DNA of 64,000 nt from Candidatus Dietzia intestinipullorum (GCA_019119635.1 DWWP01000034.1:62001-126000), one strand, 5' to 3'. Positions 37,039 to 48,693 are shown, numbered from the stretch's first letter. Program-made: numbers and translations. The notes: generated from the letters alone by a model not told the origin.

Positions 37039-37057
37039 TAAGGCTAGCCTGACCTAA
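37039..37057. promoter_or_regulatory. IdeR/DtxR-like iron box upstream of the siderophore synthesis operon
   Basis: TAAGGCTAGCCTGACCTAA matches the consensus TTAGGTTAGGCTAACCTAA at 15 of 19 positions. Iron-loaded IdeR/DtxR would repress the operon starting at 37008. Confidence 0.8.
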
Positions 37058-37162
37058 GCAACACCGGGGTGACATGAATCACCCTGCGGCGCAAGTGGTC
37101 TGCGGCATCGCTTCGGGGCACTTGCGCGGACAGCCGTCAGGGCAATACTGTTGCGCCGAATG

Positions 37163-37181
37163 TGAGGCAAGCCAAGCCTTA
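37163..37181. promoter_or_regulatory. Second IdeR/DtxR-like iron box upstream of the uptake operon
   Basis: TGAGGCAAGCCAAGCCTTA matches the 19 bp consensus at about 12 positions, weaker than the first box. It ends 26 nt before the binding-lipoprotein start, placing it over or just downstream of a promoter. The divergent arrangement supports iron control of both arms. Confidence 0.6.
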
Positions 37182-37207
37182 GTCGTATTCCACGTAACGG
37201 AGAGCCC

Positions 37208-38308
37208 ATGACCGCACCCGCCGTCCGGACCCACGCAGGGGTCGCGGAGTCCCCGACGCGCTCGACCGGCCGGGGGCTCCCCTGGGTTCTCGCCGCGCTG
37301 TTCTCCCTGCTCGCCGTGTTGGCCGGCTGTTCCACGGGCGCCGTCGGCGACGACGACCGGTCGGAGGGCGCGGCGGGCATCGAGCGGGAGGGCGACTTCC
37401 CCCGGACCATCACCCACGCCTACGGGGAGACCGAGATCACCGAGGCGCCGCAGCGCGTGGCCACCGTCTCCTGGGTCAACGCGGATGTCTCGCTCGCGCT
37501 CGGCGTGGTGCCGGTGGGCATGCCCGCCAACGCGTTCGGTGCCAACGAGAACGGTTCCACGGACTGGTTCGATGCCGAGCTGGAGCGGATCGGCGGCGAA
37601 CAGCCGGAGATGTACTCGGAGACCGACGGGATCAACACCGAGGCCATCGCCGCGGTCGAGCCGGACATCATCCTGGGCGCCTACTCGGGGATGACGCAGG
37701 AGGAGTACGACACGCTCTCCAAGATCGCGCCGACGATCGCCATGCCCGAGGGCGATGTCCCGTTCGGGACCGCCTGGCAGGACTCCACCCGCCTCATCGG
37801 CGATGCGCTGGGGCTGTCGGACCGCGCCGAGGAGCTCGTCACCGACGTCGAGGGGCAGATCGACCAGGTCTCAGCCGACCACCCGGACATCGAGGGCCGC
37901 AGTTTTGTCTGGGGCACCGTCGACCCGGACGCGGCCGAGAAGATCTACGCGTTCACCGACGTGGACAACCGTCCCCGCTTCCTCGAGGAGATCGGTATGA
38001 CGCAGGCGCCCGCCGTCTCCGAGGCGTCGGCCGGCTCGCCCGACCAGTTCGCAGTCAGCTGGTCGCCTGAGCGGGCGGACCAGCTCGAGTCCGACATCCT
38101 CATCACCTACGCCACGTCGCCGGAGGTGCGGGACGCGATCGAGTCAGACCCGCTGCTCGGCCGCATCCCCGCCGTCGAGGCCGACCGCATGGTGGTGCAG
38201 ACCGACGAGCAGCAGGTGCTCTCGATCTCCGCGTCCTCGCCGCTGAGCCTGCCGTGGGCGCTCGACAACGTGGTGCCGGAGATCGTCGCCGCCGCGGAGT
38301 CGGCCTGA
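37208..38308 (+). CDS. Iron-siderophore binding lipoprotein
   Basis: 366 residues from the ATG at 37208, with GGAG upstream. A long N-region and hydrophobic stretch end in a lipobox (VLAGC, Cys41). The mature protein is a class III (FecB/BtuF-like) solute-binding protein: RVATVSWVNADVSLALGVVPVG, VEPDIILGAYSGMTQEEYDTL and a C-terminal lobe with DNVVPEI. It captures the ferric siderophore outside the membrane for the permease pair encoded downstream. The permease gene follows after 5 nt. Confidence 0.93.
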   Translation: MTAPAVRTHAGVAESPTRSTGRGLPWVLAALFSLLAVLAGCSTGAVGDDDRSEGAAGIEREGDFPRTITHAYGETEITEAPQRVATVSWVNADVSLALGVVPVGMPANAFGANENGSTDWFDAELERIGGEQPEMYSETDGINTEAIAAVEPDIILGAYSGMTQEEYDTLSKIAPTIAMPEGDVPFGTAWQDSTRLIGDALGLSDRAEELVTDVEGQIDQVSADHPDIEGRSFVWGTVDPDAAEKIYAFTDVDNRPRFLEEIGMTQAPAVSEASAGSPDQFAVSWSPERADQLESDILITYATSPEVRDAIESDPLLGRIPAVEADRMVVQTDEQQVLSISASSPLSLPWALDNVVPEIVAAAESA

Positions 38309-38313
38309 CGCCC

Positions 38314-39408
38314 GTGACCACGACGACCGACGAGGCACCCGCCCCGGCACCGGGGCGGGTGCCCGCGTCACGTCGCGGCCGCGCGCTGGTCGGCACGGTC
38401 ATCGCCCTGGGGTTGCTGGTCGGGTCCGTGGCGGCCTCGCTCTTCCTCGGCTCCCGCTCCGTGGACCCCGCGGTCGCCTGGGCGGTGCTCGTCGACCTGC
38501 CCGCGACACTCGCGCACGGCGGGCTCGAGGCCGCCGTCGCCCCCGGCGGCGGCGCCGGCATGGACGAGGTCGTGGTGGCCGCCCGCGTCCCGCGCACCGT
38601 CACCGCGATACTCGTCGGTGCCGCCCTGGCCGTCGCCGGGGCGGGCCTCCAGGGGGCCACCCGCAACCCGCTCGGCGACCCCGGTCTCCTCGGGCTCACC
38701 GCCGGCGCCTCGCTGGCCGTCGTCCTGGGGCTGGCGCTCACCCCGACCGCCGGCCCGACCGCCGTCGCCCTCTACGCCGTGGTGGGAGCGCTCGCCGCGG
38801 GCGCCGTGGTGGTGGGGGCCGGACGGCTCGGGGCCGACTCCGGGACCGGGCTGGTGCTCGCCGGCGCGGCCGTGACCGCGGGCTGCACGGCCATCACCTC
38901 GTCCCTGGTCATCGCGCTTCCCGGCGTACTCGACCGCTATCGCTTCTGGGGACTGGGCTCGGTGGCCCGGTCCGGCGCGCCCGAGATCGTCTCCGCGCTG
39001 CCGTTCATAGTGCTCGGCCTGGTGATGGTCCTCGCCGGCGCCGCCGCCCTCGACGCGCTGGCCCTCGGGGACGATCTCGCGCGCGGCCTCGGCGTGGGCC
39101 CTGTAGCCGGCCGGGGTGTGGTCCTGGCCGGCGTGGTGCTCCTGTCCGGCCTGGCCACCGCGCTCGCCGGCCCCATCGCGTTCCTGGGGCTGCTCGTCCC
39201 GCATCTGCTCCGGCGTCTGGTGGGGGTCGGAAACCGGGTCGTCCTGGGGCTGTCCCTCCTCGGTGGCCCCGTCGTGCTCCTGCTCGCCGACACCGCCGGC
39301 CGGGTGATCGCCCCGCCCGGGGAGATCGCCGTGGGCGTGATGACGGTGGCCATGGGCGTGCCGTTCCTCATCGCCATGCTGCGGATGAACCGGGGGGTGG
39401 TCACGTGA
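38314..39408 (+). CDS. Iron-siderophore ABC transporter permease (FecCD family, first)
   Basis: 364 residues from a GTG at 38314. After a polar N-terminus of about 25 residues come about nine to ten membrane segments. R-V-P-R-T at the first loop (ARVPRTVTAILVGAALAVAG) and TRNPLGDPGLLGLTAGASLA are FecCD signatures. LAGPIAFLGLLVPHLLRRLVG is the ATPase-coupling loop. It pairs with the next permease to form the channel. It overlaps the next gene by 4 nt. Confidence 0.94.
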   Translation: MTTTTDEAPAPAPGRVPASRRGRALVGTVIALGLLVGSVAASLFLGSRSVDPAVAWAVLVDLPATLAHGGLEAAVAPGGGAGMDEVVVAARVPRTVTAILVGAALAVAGAGLQGATRNPLGDPGLLGLTAGASLAVVLGLALTPTAGPTAVALYAVVGALAAGAVVVGAGRLGADSGTGLVLAGAAVTAGCTAITSSLVIALPGVLDRYRFWGLGSVARSGAPEIVSALPFIVLGLVMVLAGAAALDALALGDDLARGLGVGPVAGRGVVLAGVVLLSGLATALAGPIAFLGLLVPHLLRRLVGVGNRVVLGLSLLGGPVVLLLADTAGRVIAPPGEIAVGVMTVAMGVPFLIAMLRMNRGVVT

Positions 39409-40463
39409 CCGCCGTGCTCGATCGGCCCGCGGAGCTGGCGGAGACCGGACAGGTGGTCCGCGAGCTCGCCGCCCGGCGTCGGCGTCGTGCGCTCCTCGTC
39501 GTCGTCGGGCTGGCGGCCGCCCTCCTCGCGGTGATGGCCGTGCGCGTCCTCCTGGGGCGCTACACGGTGACCGTCCCCGACTTCGTGGCCATCCTCGGGG
39601 GCGCCACCATCCCCGGCGCCACCTTCGTCGTGATGGAGGACAAGCTGCCGCGTGCAGTCCTCGGGGTGGTCGCCGGACTCGCCTTCGGCGCCTCCGGGGC
39701 GCTGTTCCGCCGGGTGCTCGGCAACCCGCTGGCCAGTCCCGATATCCTCGGGATCTCCCACGGGGCCTCCGCCGGGGCCGTGGCCGGGATGGCGCTGTGG
39801 GGCCTGCGCGGGGTGGCGATCATCCCCGCCGCGCTCATCGGCTCGGGGATCGCGCTGGCGATCGTCCTCGCGGCCTCGGCGGGCCGACAGAGCGGGATCG
39901 TGGGGCAGCGATTCCTCATCGGCGGCGTCGCCGTGGCGGCTCTGGGCACGGCCGTCGTCACGCAGATGATCGCCCGGATGCCGCTGTCCGGGGCGCAGGA
40001 GGCCACGGTGTGGACGGTCGGATCGCTGTCCGGGGCGTCGGCCGAGAGGATCGCCTGGCTCGGGATCGCCCTCCTCGTGCTCCTGCCACTCGGCGGATGG
40101 CTCCACGCCGCGCTCCGTCCGGCCCAGCTCGGGCCCGAACTCGCCGTGGGCCTCGGCTCCCGGCCCGTCCCCACCCGGGCCGCCGCGCTTGGCGTGGGCA
40201 CGGTCCTCGCCGCCGTCGCGACGGCGATGGCCGGCCCCCTGTCGTTCGTCGCCCTGCTGTCGACCCCCATCGCCACCGCCCTGGGGCGTGGCCGCGTGAG
40301 CATCCTGGCGTCGGCGCTGACCGGCGCGGTGATCGTGGTGGCCGCCGACGTCGTGGCCTCCGAAGCGCTGAGCTCCGTCGACCTGCCAACCGGCGTGGTC
40401 ACCGGAGCCCTCGGCGCCCCCGCCATGCTGTGGATCCTGTTGCGTTCTCGAAAGGTCGCCTGA
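39405..40463 (+). CDS. Iron-siderophore ABC transporter permease (FecCD family, second)
   Basis: 352 residues from a GTG overlapping the first permease stop. KLPRAVLGVVAGLAFGASGAL, NPLASPDILGISHGASAGAVAG and AGPLSFVALLSTPIA are FecCD motifs. In the coupling loop the usual LxxPH sequence is replaced by LSTPIA, a departure from the first permease. It forms the second half of the importer with the upstream permease. The ATPase gene overlaps by one base (TGATG). Confidence 0.94.
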   Translation: MTAVLDRPAELAETGQVVRELAARRRRRALLVVVGLAAALLAVMAVRVLLGRYTVTVPDFVAILGGATIPGATFVVMEDKLPRAVLGVVAGLAFGASGALFRRVLGNPLASPDILGISHGASAGAVAGMALWGLRGVAIIPAALIGSGIALAIVLAASAGRQSGIVGQRFLIGGVAVAALGTAVVTQMIARMPLSGAQEATVWTVGSLSGASAERIAWLGIALLVLLPLGGWLHAALRPAQLGPELAVGLGSRPVPTRAAALGVGTVLAAVATAMAGPLSFVALLSTPIATALGRGRVSILASALTGAVIVVAADVVASEALSSVDLPTGVVTGALGAPAMLWILLRSRKVA

Positions 40464-41329
40464 TGAGCATTCCCGCCACCCTCGCACCACCCGTGGCCGA
40501 CGCGGCCACGCCGGACCCGGCCTTCCGTCTGCGTGGACTGACGCTGGGATACGGCGACGAGCCCGTGATCAGCGACCTCGACCTGGAGATCCCGGCGGGC
40601 AGGACCACCGTGTTCATCGGCGCCAACGGCTGCGGCAAGTCCACCATCCTGCGCGCGCTCGGCCGGCAGCTCGGGCCGGTCTCCGGCAGCGTCGAGGTCG
40701 GCGGTCGGGACGTGGCCCGCGTCAAGGCCCGCGACCACGCCCGGTCCGTGGCGTTCCTGCCACAGTCGCCGCTCGTCCCGGAGGGGCTCACCGTGGCCGA
40801 ACTCGTCGAGCGCGGCCGGCACCCGCACCGCAGTTGGTGGGGATCCGGTGACGACGACGAGGCCGCGGTGGCCGAAGCGCTCACACTCACCGGCACCACG
40901 GAGTTCGCGCACCGCCGGGTGGACGAACTCTCGGGCGGCCAACGACAACGCGTGTGGGTTGCCCTCGTGCTGGCCCAGGCCACGCCCACCCTGTTGCTCG
41001 ACGAGCCCTGCTCGTTCCTCGACCTCGCACACCAGATGGACGTGTTGGGCCTGGTGCGTGACCTGCCGCTGCCCGCCGGACACGCCGACCACGGCACCGG
41101 CCGCCGCACGGTCGTGGCCGTGCTGCACGAGCTCACGCTCGCCGCCCGCGTGGCCGACCACCTGGTGGCCGTGGCCGAGGGCGGCGTCGTCGCCGCGGGG
41201 CCGCCCGAACAGGTGATCACCCCCGAGACCCTGCGTCGCGTCTTCGACCTCGAAGCCGACGTGATCCCAGACCCCAAGACCGGTTACCCCGTTGTGCTGC
41301 CGCGGGGGAGGACGGGAGGAACCGCATGA
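40463..41329 (+). CDS. Iron-siderophore ABC transporter ATPase
   Basis: 288 residues. It has Walker A GANGCGKST, Q-loop FLPQSP, signature LSGGQRQR, Walker B TLLLDEP followed by CSFLDLAHQMDVL, and an H-loop His in AVLHEL. It powers the FecCD permease pair. An insertion PLPAGHADHGTGRRTV between Walker B and the H-loop strand is longer than usual. It overlaps the reductase gene by 4 nt. Confidence 0.95.
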   Translation: MSIPATLAPPVADAATPDPAFRLRGLTLGYGDEPVISDLDLEIPAGRTTVFIGANGCGKSTILRALGRQLGPVSGSVEVGGRDVARVKARDHARSVAFLPQSPLVPEGLTVAELVERGRHPHRSWWGSGDDDEAAVAEALTLTGTTEFAHRRVDELSGGQRQRVWVALVLAQATPTLLLDEPCSFLDLAHQMDVLGLVRDLPLPAGHADHGTGRRTVVAVLHELTLAARVADHLVAVAEGGVVAAGPPEQVITPETLRRVFDLEADVIPDPKTGYPVVLPRGRTGGTA

Positions 41330-42249
41330 CAACCGCAGCCGTCGAGGCCCCGCTCATCTGCTCCGAGACCACCGTGGTGTCCGTGAGTCGACTGGGGCGG
41401 TCATACGTCCGGCTCGTCGTGGCCGGGCCGGAGCTGTCGAGCTGGTCCGCCGAGGTGGTGGACCCGGGCACCGTGGGTGACGCCTACGTCAAGGTGCTCG
41501 TGCCGCCGCCCGGAGGGGGCGGCGTCGCGCCGGACGTCGACGACATCCGGGGTTGGCTCGCGTTGCCCGAATCCGAACGCGGCTGGATGCGCACGTACAC
41601 GGTCCGACGCGCAGACAGGGTGGAGCTGGAGGGGCGGACGGTTCCCGCTCTGACCATCGACTTGGTGATCCACCCCGGCGCCGACGAGGGCCCGGGCTCC
41701 GCGTGGGCCGGGACCGTGCGGGTCGGCGACACGGTGCGGCTGCTGGGTCCCGGCCGCGGACATGCACCGTGGGGCGCGTGGGCACCGGGGGAGGCGGGAC
41801 GCGTGGTGTGCGCGGGCGACGAGACCGCCGTCCCCGCACTGCTCGCGATCGCCGAGGAGCTGGCCGCCGAGCCGGTCGGGACGCGCGAGGCCCGGGTTCT
41901 CATGGAGGTCCCCACCGCCGCCGACGCCGAGGAGCTGGGCGCCGGTCTGCCCGACTTCGTCACGATCGTGGTGCGGGGCGACGAGCCCGGCACCGCACTC
42001 GTGCACGAGCTCGCCGGCGTGCTCGACCTGGACGGGGGCTGTGTGGCCACCGTGTTGGACGGTCGGCGGCCCGAGGAGCGCCAGTGGCAGCCCGCCACGG
42101 CCGTGTCCGCCGGCGACCCGTACCTGTTCCTCGCCGGCGAGGCCGCACTGGTCCGGGCGATGCGGCGGCTCGCCGTCGACGCCGCCGGCGTGCACAAGTC
42201 CTCGGTCGCCTTCATGGGCTACTGGCGCCGGGGCGCAGCGGAGTCCTGA
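41326..42249 (+). CDS. Siderophore-interacting protein (ferric-siderophore reductase)
   Basis: 307 residues in the ViuB/YqjH family. The N-terminal FAD-binding barrel has RMxTYTVRR as WMRTYTVRR, followed by DLVIHPGADEGPGSAWA and GDTVRLLGPGRG. The C-terminal NAD(P)H-binding half has VCAGDETAVPALLAIAEEL and YLFLAGEAALVRAMRR, ending with the family signature VAFMGYWRRG. It would reduce the imported ferric siderophore to release iron. It closes the rightward uptake operon. Confidence 0.95.
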   Translation: MTTAAVEAPLICSETTVVSVSRLGRSYVRLVVAGPELSSWSAEVVDPGTVGDAYVKVLVPPPGGGGVAPDVDDIRGWLALPESERGWMRTYTVRRADRVELEGRTVPALTIDLVIHPGADEGPGSAWAGTVRVGDTVRLLGPGRGHAPWGAWAPGEAGRVVCAGDETAVPALLAIAEELAAEPVGTREARVLMEVPTAADAEELGAGLPDFVTIVVRGDEPGTALVHELAGVLDLDGGCVATVLDGRRPEERQWQPATAVSAGDPYLFLAGEAALVRAMRRLAVDAAGVHKSSVAFMGYWRRGAAES

Positions 42250-42351
42250 CCGGGGGCGCAGCCCGCCCGCGCACGCGCTCAGCACACGTGACGGGGATCA
42301 CTGACAGTGCTACAGTCTGGTTACTGGACAAAATCAAGGGTGGTGTCAACC

Positions 42352-43398
42352 ATGGCTGCACAGTTCATCCGTAAGGACGAGGGACTCTTCTCGCCGGACT
42401 CGATCGCCCGAGAGGTGTGGTCCTACCCCACATCCGCCCTGCTGGGCTTCATCAGGGCGGTCACGATCGAGCATCTGGACCCGGACCTGACCGCGGCGGT
42501 CGACGCCAGCGGCCAGGTGCTCCAGCGACCCGCGTTGCGCTACGACCGGACGGTGCAGTACTTCGCCACGGTGCTGTTCGGGGACGCCGAGTCGGTGATC
42601 AAATCGTCGGACATCCTCATGAAGGTCCACTCCCGCGCGCACGGGCCCAACCCGGTGACCGGGGGGTACTTCGATTCGAATGATCCCGACTCCCAGTTGT
42701 GGATCCACATGACGGCGTGGCACTCGATCCTCTACGTGTACGAGAAGTTCGGTCCGGGCAAGCTCAGCAGGGCGGACGAGACCGAGTACTGGCGCGAATG
42801 CGCTGTCGCGGCGTCGGTCCAGCCGATCCGACTCGAGGACGTGCCCGCCTCGCGCGGCGAGGTGCAGAAGTACTTCGACGACTGGCGTGACCGCCTCGCC
42901 TCATCGGAGGCCGCTGTGCACAACGTCGACTTCATCCTCGCCGGTATGCGGACGATCTTCACCGCGCTGCCCGCTCCGATGCGCATGGCTCTCGGGCCGG
43001 TGATCCGGTCCGGGGTGATCGCGACCTACCCGCGCTGGATGCGTCCGCTCATGGGGGTGCGCCAGTCCCGGATGACCGACTCGCTGGTCACCATGCTCAT
43101 CCGACCGGGGATGGCGGCACTGTCCCGCAGCCCGCGGGCCCAGATGTGGTTCCTGGAGCGCGTCGCACCCAGGGGCGGGCCGGTGCTGACCGGCCACCTC
43201 AGCGGCACGCCGGCCGAGACCTCGAGCGTCTACTCGCCGGAGACGGCACGGCGCAGGTTCGGCGATCCACGGACCCCGCTCGAGCAGTACGCGGACCAAC
43301 TAGCCGCCCGGGGATCCGACGAGTCGCTGAGCCCGTACGAGCACAACCACCGCGACCGGCCGCTCGAGTTCGCGGCGCCGGCACCCGCCGCTGGCTGA
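42352..43398 (+). CDS. MpaB-family (DUF2236) oxygenase
   Basis: 348 residues from the ATG at 42352. REVWSYPTSALLGFIRAVTIEHLDPD, RYDRTVQYFATVLFG and ILMKVHSRAHG define the MpaB/Lcp haem-oxygenase-like superfamily. LWIHMTAWHSILYVYEKFG supplies a further conserved His. Some family members are b-type haem oxygenases that cleave isoprenoid or rubber chains; most actinobacterial paralogues are uncharacterised. There is no signal peptide. A promoter with TACAGT (42311-42316) is possible. It is convergent with acnA, with a strong hairpin between. Confidence 0.85.
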   Translation: MAAQFIRKDEGLFSPDSIAREVWSYPTSALLGFIRAVTIEHLDPDLTAAVDASGQVLQRPALRYDRTVQYFATVLFGDAESVIKSSDILMKVHSRAHGPNPVTGGYFDSNDPDSQLWIHMTAWHSILYVYEKFGPGKLSRADETEYWRECAVAASVQPIRLEDVPASRGEVQKYFDDWRDRLASSEAAVHNVDFILAGMRTIFTALPAPMRMALGPVIRSGVIATYPRWMRPLMGVRQSRMTDSLVTMLIRPGMAALSRSPRAQMWFLERVAPRGGPVLTGHLSGTPAETSSVYSPETARRRFGDPRTPLEQYADQLAARGSDESLSPYEHNHRDRPLEFAAPAPAAG

Positions 43399-43466
43399 CC
43401 AGGTCGGGGATCGGCGGGCGACCTCATGCCGGTGCTCGCGGAGACGGCCGGCGGCGCCTGCTGAGG

Positions 43467-43506
43467 CCGGGCCGCCCCGGCTCCGACCGGAACCTGGGCG
43501 GCCCGG
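43467..43506. terminator. Bidirectional GC-rich hairpin between mpaB-like and acnA genes
   Basis: CCGGGCCGCCC (43467-43477) and GGGCGGCCCGG (43496-43506) form a perfect 11 bp stem with an 18-nt loop, between two convergent genes. No T-run on either side. Confidence 0.55.
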
Positions 43507-43509
43507 TGC

Positions 43510-46341
<2,832 letters not shown>

Positions 46342-46466
46342 CTCACGTCTACCTTCCACTCAGATGAGCGCTGGTACTGCTCACCCTAGGCTCCGGCCCC
46401 GCGACGCGATACCACTCTGCGGAAGTAGGAGGACGGGCCACCCGGCCCGGCCCGGGTCCCTCCGTG

Positions 46467-46676
46467 TCAGCGGACCTTGCGAAGTGCGCTCTCCTTGTGC
46501 ATTGCGACGTGATCGGTCTTGTCACTGTCGATCTCGTACTGCGGATCGTCGGGACTGCACCGGCGCGTCCGCCCCTTGAACTCGACGTCCTCGGTGTGGA
46601 CGGCGCGGATCGTCCCGCTGACCGTCCCGGCTTCGGAATTCCACTCCACGTGGTCACCCACTGAAAATTCACTCAT
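46467..46676 (-). CDS. HVA1/TUDOR-domain protein (DUF2945)
   Basis: 69 residues. FSVGDHVEWNSEAGTVSGTI and DPQYEIDSDKTDHVAMHKESALRKV are the hallmark of the hypervirulence-associated TUDOR domain (HVA1, DUF2945). The function of bacterial members is unknown. GATACT on the minus strand (46683-46688) ends 6 nt before the ATG, consistent with a leaderless transcript. Confidence 0.92.
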   Translation of the reverse strand: MSEFSVGDHVEWNSEAGTVSGTIRAVHTEDVEFKGRTRRCSPDDPQYEIDSDKTDHVAMHKESALRKVR

Positions 46677-46682
46677 GGCGTC

Positions 46683-46688
46683 AGTATC
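46683..46688 (-). promoter_or_regulatory. -10-like element for the HVA1 gene
   Basis: GATACT (minus strand) ends 6 nt before the ATG at 46676. Confidence 0.45.
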
Positions 46689-46735
46689 CCGCCGCCCCCA
46701 TCCGTCCTACAACCGATCCGACGCGCGGCGGGCGC

Positions 46736-47335
46736 TCAGTCGTCGACGCCGCGGGCGGCGAGCGCGTCGCCCAGCTGGTCGGCTGTGGTCAGTGCGCCGA
46801 GCACCGTCGGAACGACGAGCGCCCGTACGGACATGCCCAGTCCGCGGGCCTTCCGGGCCTCGGTGACCTGACGCAGTTGCCGGGCCAGTAATGGGATCGC
46901 GCGGATCGTCAGGACCAGGACCAGGGCGAGGCGGTCCGGAGAGACCCCCACATGCCGCAAGGGCTGAGCGGCTCGCGTGACGGCGTCGAGCATGTCCGCC
47001 ATCCGGGTGGTCAGCGCGACCAGCGCCGCCACCGCGATGGCGGCGAGCAGGGACCCGCTCACGCGCAACGCGGTGTCGAGATCGGCGACGATCCACTGCA
47101 GCGCCAGGATCGCCAGCAGCATGGGCGCGACCGGACGGATCTGGCCCCACGCCGCGCGTGGGGGGACCCGCCCCACCCCGTAGAGCACAGCGGCCACGCC
47201 GAGCGCCGGCAGCACGTGCCAAGGTTCGCGCACACTCACCGAGATCCCCAGGACGAGCGCACACACCAGCAGGAGCTTGGCTCCCGCCGGCAACCGGTGC
47301 AGCGGCGAGGTCCCCGGCAGATAGGTCGCGAACAT
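46736..47335 (-). CDS. bioN: EcfT/BioN transmembrane protein of the biotin ECF transporter
   Basis: 199 residues with about four to five hydrophobic segments. It begins MFATYLPGTSPLHRLPAGAKLL, the EcfT N-terminal motif. Its coupling helices carry QVTEARKARGLG, the first of the conserved A-R-x motifs that contact the ATPase. It couples the BioM ATPase to the BioY substrate-binding subunit. Its start abuts the ATPase stop with no gap. Confidence 0.92.
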   Translation of the reverse strand: MFATYLPGTSPLHRLPAGAKLLLVCALVLGISVSVREPWHVLPALGVAAVLYGVGRVPPRAAWGQIRPVAPMLLAILALQWIVADLDTALRVSGSLLAAIAVAALVALTTRMADMLDAVTRAAQPLRHVGVSPDRLALVLVLTIRAIPLLARQLRQVTEARKARGLGMSVRALVVPTVLGALTTADQLGDALAARGVDD

Positions 47336-48037
47336 CTAGCGCCCCAGCGCGATCCGGCGGTACGCCTCGAGTGCCGTGGCCGGCCGGCAGTCCGCCACGA
47401 TCCGGCCGCCGTCGACCACCAGGACGCGGTCGTGGTCGGCGACCAGGTCGAGATCGTGCGTGACCACGACGAGTTGCTGCGGTAGATCGGCAAAGGTCTC
47501 GGCCACGAGGGCGCGGTTCCGCAGATCGAGCAGGGTGGTGGGCTCGTCGGCCACGATCACGTCCGGCTCCGTCACCAGCACCGCCGCCAGGGCCAGGAGC
47601 TGCTTCTGTCCACCGGACAGCAGATGACAGGGGTGGTCGGCATGGTCGGCGAGGCCGTAGCGTTCGAGTACCTGCTCGACTCGTCGTCGTCGTTCGTCCT
47701 TGTCCAGCCCGGAGCGCCGGAGGGAGAAGTCGACGTCCTCGGCGACGGTGGGCATGACGATCTGGGTGTCGGGATCGGTGAAGCAGAAGCCGACGCGTCG
47801 GCGGACCCTCGCCCCCTTGCGGCGGGTGTCGAGCCCGTCGACGGTCACCGTGCCGGAGTGGGGGACGACGAGTCCGTTGATCATGCGCGCGAGCGTGGAC
47901 TTACCGCCGCCGTTGACGCCGACGACGCCGATGCGGCGCTCGGTGAGCGTCAGATTGATGTCGGAGAGGACGGTCCGGTCACCGTAGGTGTGCGAGACGC
48001 CAGCGAAGCGGATCTCGGCGCCGCGGGCGTGCGTCAT
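47336..48037 (-). CDS. bioM: ECF transporter ATPase (BioM)
   Basis: 233 residues from the ATG at 48037, overlapping the bioY stop by 4 nt. Walker A is GVNGGGKST, Q-loop FTDPDTQ (the ECF-type form), signature LLSGGQKQLL, Walker B VIVADEP, and the H-loop His is in VVVTHDLDL. It energises biotin uptake together with BioY and the EcfT protein encoded next to it. Confidence 0.94.
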   Translation of the reverse strand: MTHARGAEIRFAGVSHTYGDRTVLSDINLTLTERRIGVVGVNGGGKSTLARMINGLVVPHSGTVTVDGLDTRRKGARVRRRVGFCFTDPDTQIVMPTVAEDVDFSLRRSGLDKDERRRRVEQVLERYGLADHADHPCHLLSGGQKQLLALAAVLVTEPDVIVADEPTTLLDLRNRALVAETFADLPQQLVVVTHDLDLVADHDRVLVVDGGRIVADCRPATALEAYRRIALGR

Positions 48038-48633
48038 GCGCGGCGGGGTGCCGGGATGAGACCCGGGCGGGCCTTGTGTACCTGGGTGGCGACGATCGCC
48101 GTCACGACGGCCTTGAACAGGTCGCCAGGGAGGAACACGCCGTTCGCGGCGGCGGCCGCTCCCAGCGTGAGATCGGTGCGCAGCAGCATGCCCAGTATGC
48201 CGAACATGTAGATCACCACGATCCCACCGACGATGTTGATCACCAGCCCGGGGAGGAGCCGATACCTCGGCATGATCAGTGCGGTGAGCAGACCGAGCAC
48301 GATCACGGCGGGGATCCAGCCCACCAGGAAGCCCGCGGTGGGACTCGCGAGCGAGGTGAGCGTGGTGCGACCGCCGGCGAGGACGGGCAGGGCCAGCCCG
48401 ATCACGATCACGGCGAGCACCGAGAACAGTCCCTTGCGCCACCCGAGCAGGGATCCGGCGAGCATCACGCCGAGCGTCTGGAGGGTGATGGGCACCCCCG
48501 CCGATCCGATGCTGAGCTGGCCGGGGAGTCCCAGGACGACGATGAGGGCGGCGAACACCGCGACCTGGGCGATCTCCCGTGTCGCACTGCGTGCGGGGGC
48601 GGCGCTTCCTGACCCGGTGGTGGGCGTGCTCAC
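48034..48633 (-). CDS. bioY: Biotin transporter substrate-binding protein BioY
   Basis: 199 residues from a GTG at 48633, with AGAGGAG upstream. It has six hydrophobic segments. Biotin-site signatures include GVPITLQTLGVMLAGSLLGWRKG and LASPTAGFLVGWIPAV, then FLPGDLFKAVVTA near the end. It is the S-component that binds biotin. With bioM and bioN it forms the complete three-gene module of Corynebacteriales. A BioQ-like site precedes it. Confidence 0.95.
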   Translation of the reverse strand: MSTPTTGSGSAAPARSATREIAQVAVFAALIVVLGLPGQLSIGSAGVPITLQTLGVMLAGSLLGWRKGLFSVLAVIVIGLALPVLAGGRTTLTSLASPTAGFLVGWIPAVIVLGLLTALIMPRYRLLPGLVINIVGGIVVIYMFGILGMLLRTDLTLGAAAAANGVFLPGDLFKAVVTAIVATQVHKARPGLIPAPRRA

Positions 48634-48693
48634 TGTGACTCCTCTGGGGCGGGCTGACCGGCGCGTGCGGGCGCCGTTGTCACTCCAGAGCAC

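Noticed and set aside
46342-46359. Six-residue extension of aconitase from a GTG
   Set aside because: The ATG at 46341 is a stronger start codon and GGAAGG lies upstream of it at an acceptable distance; still not impossible.
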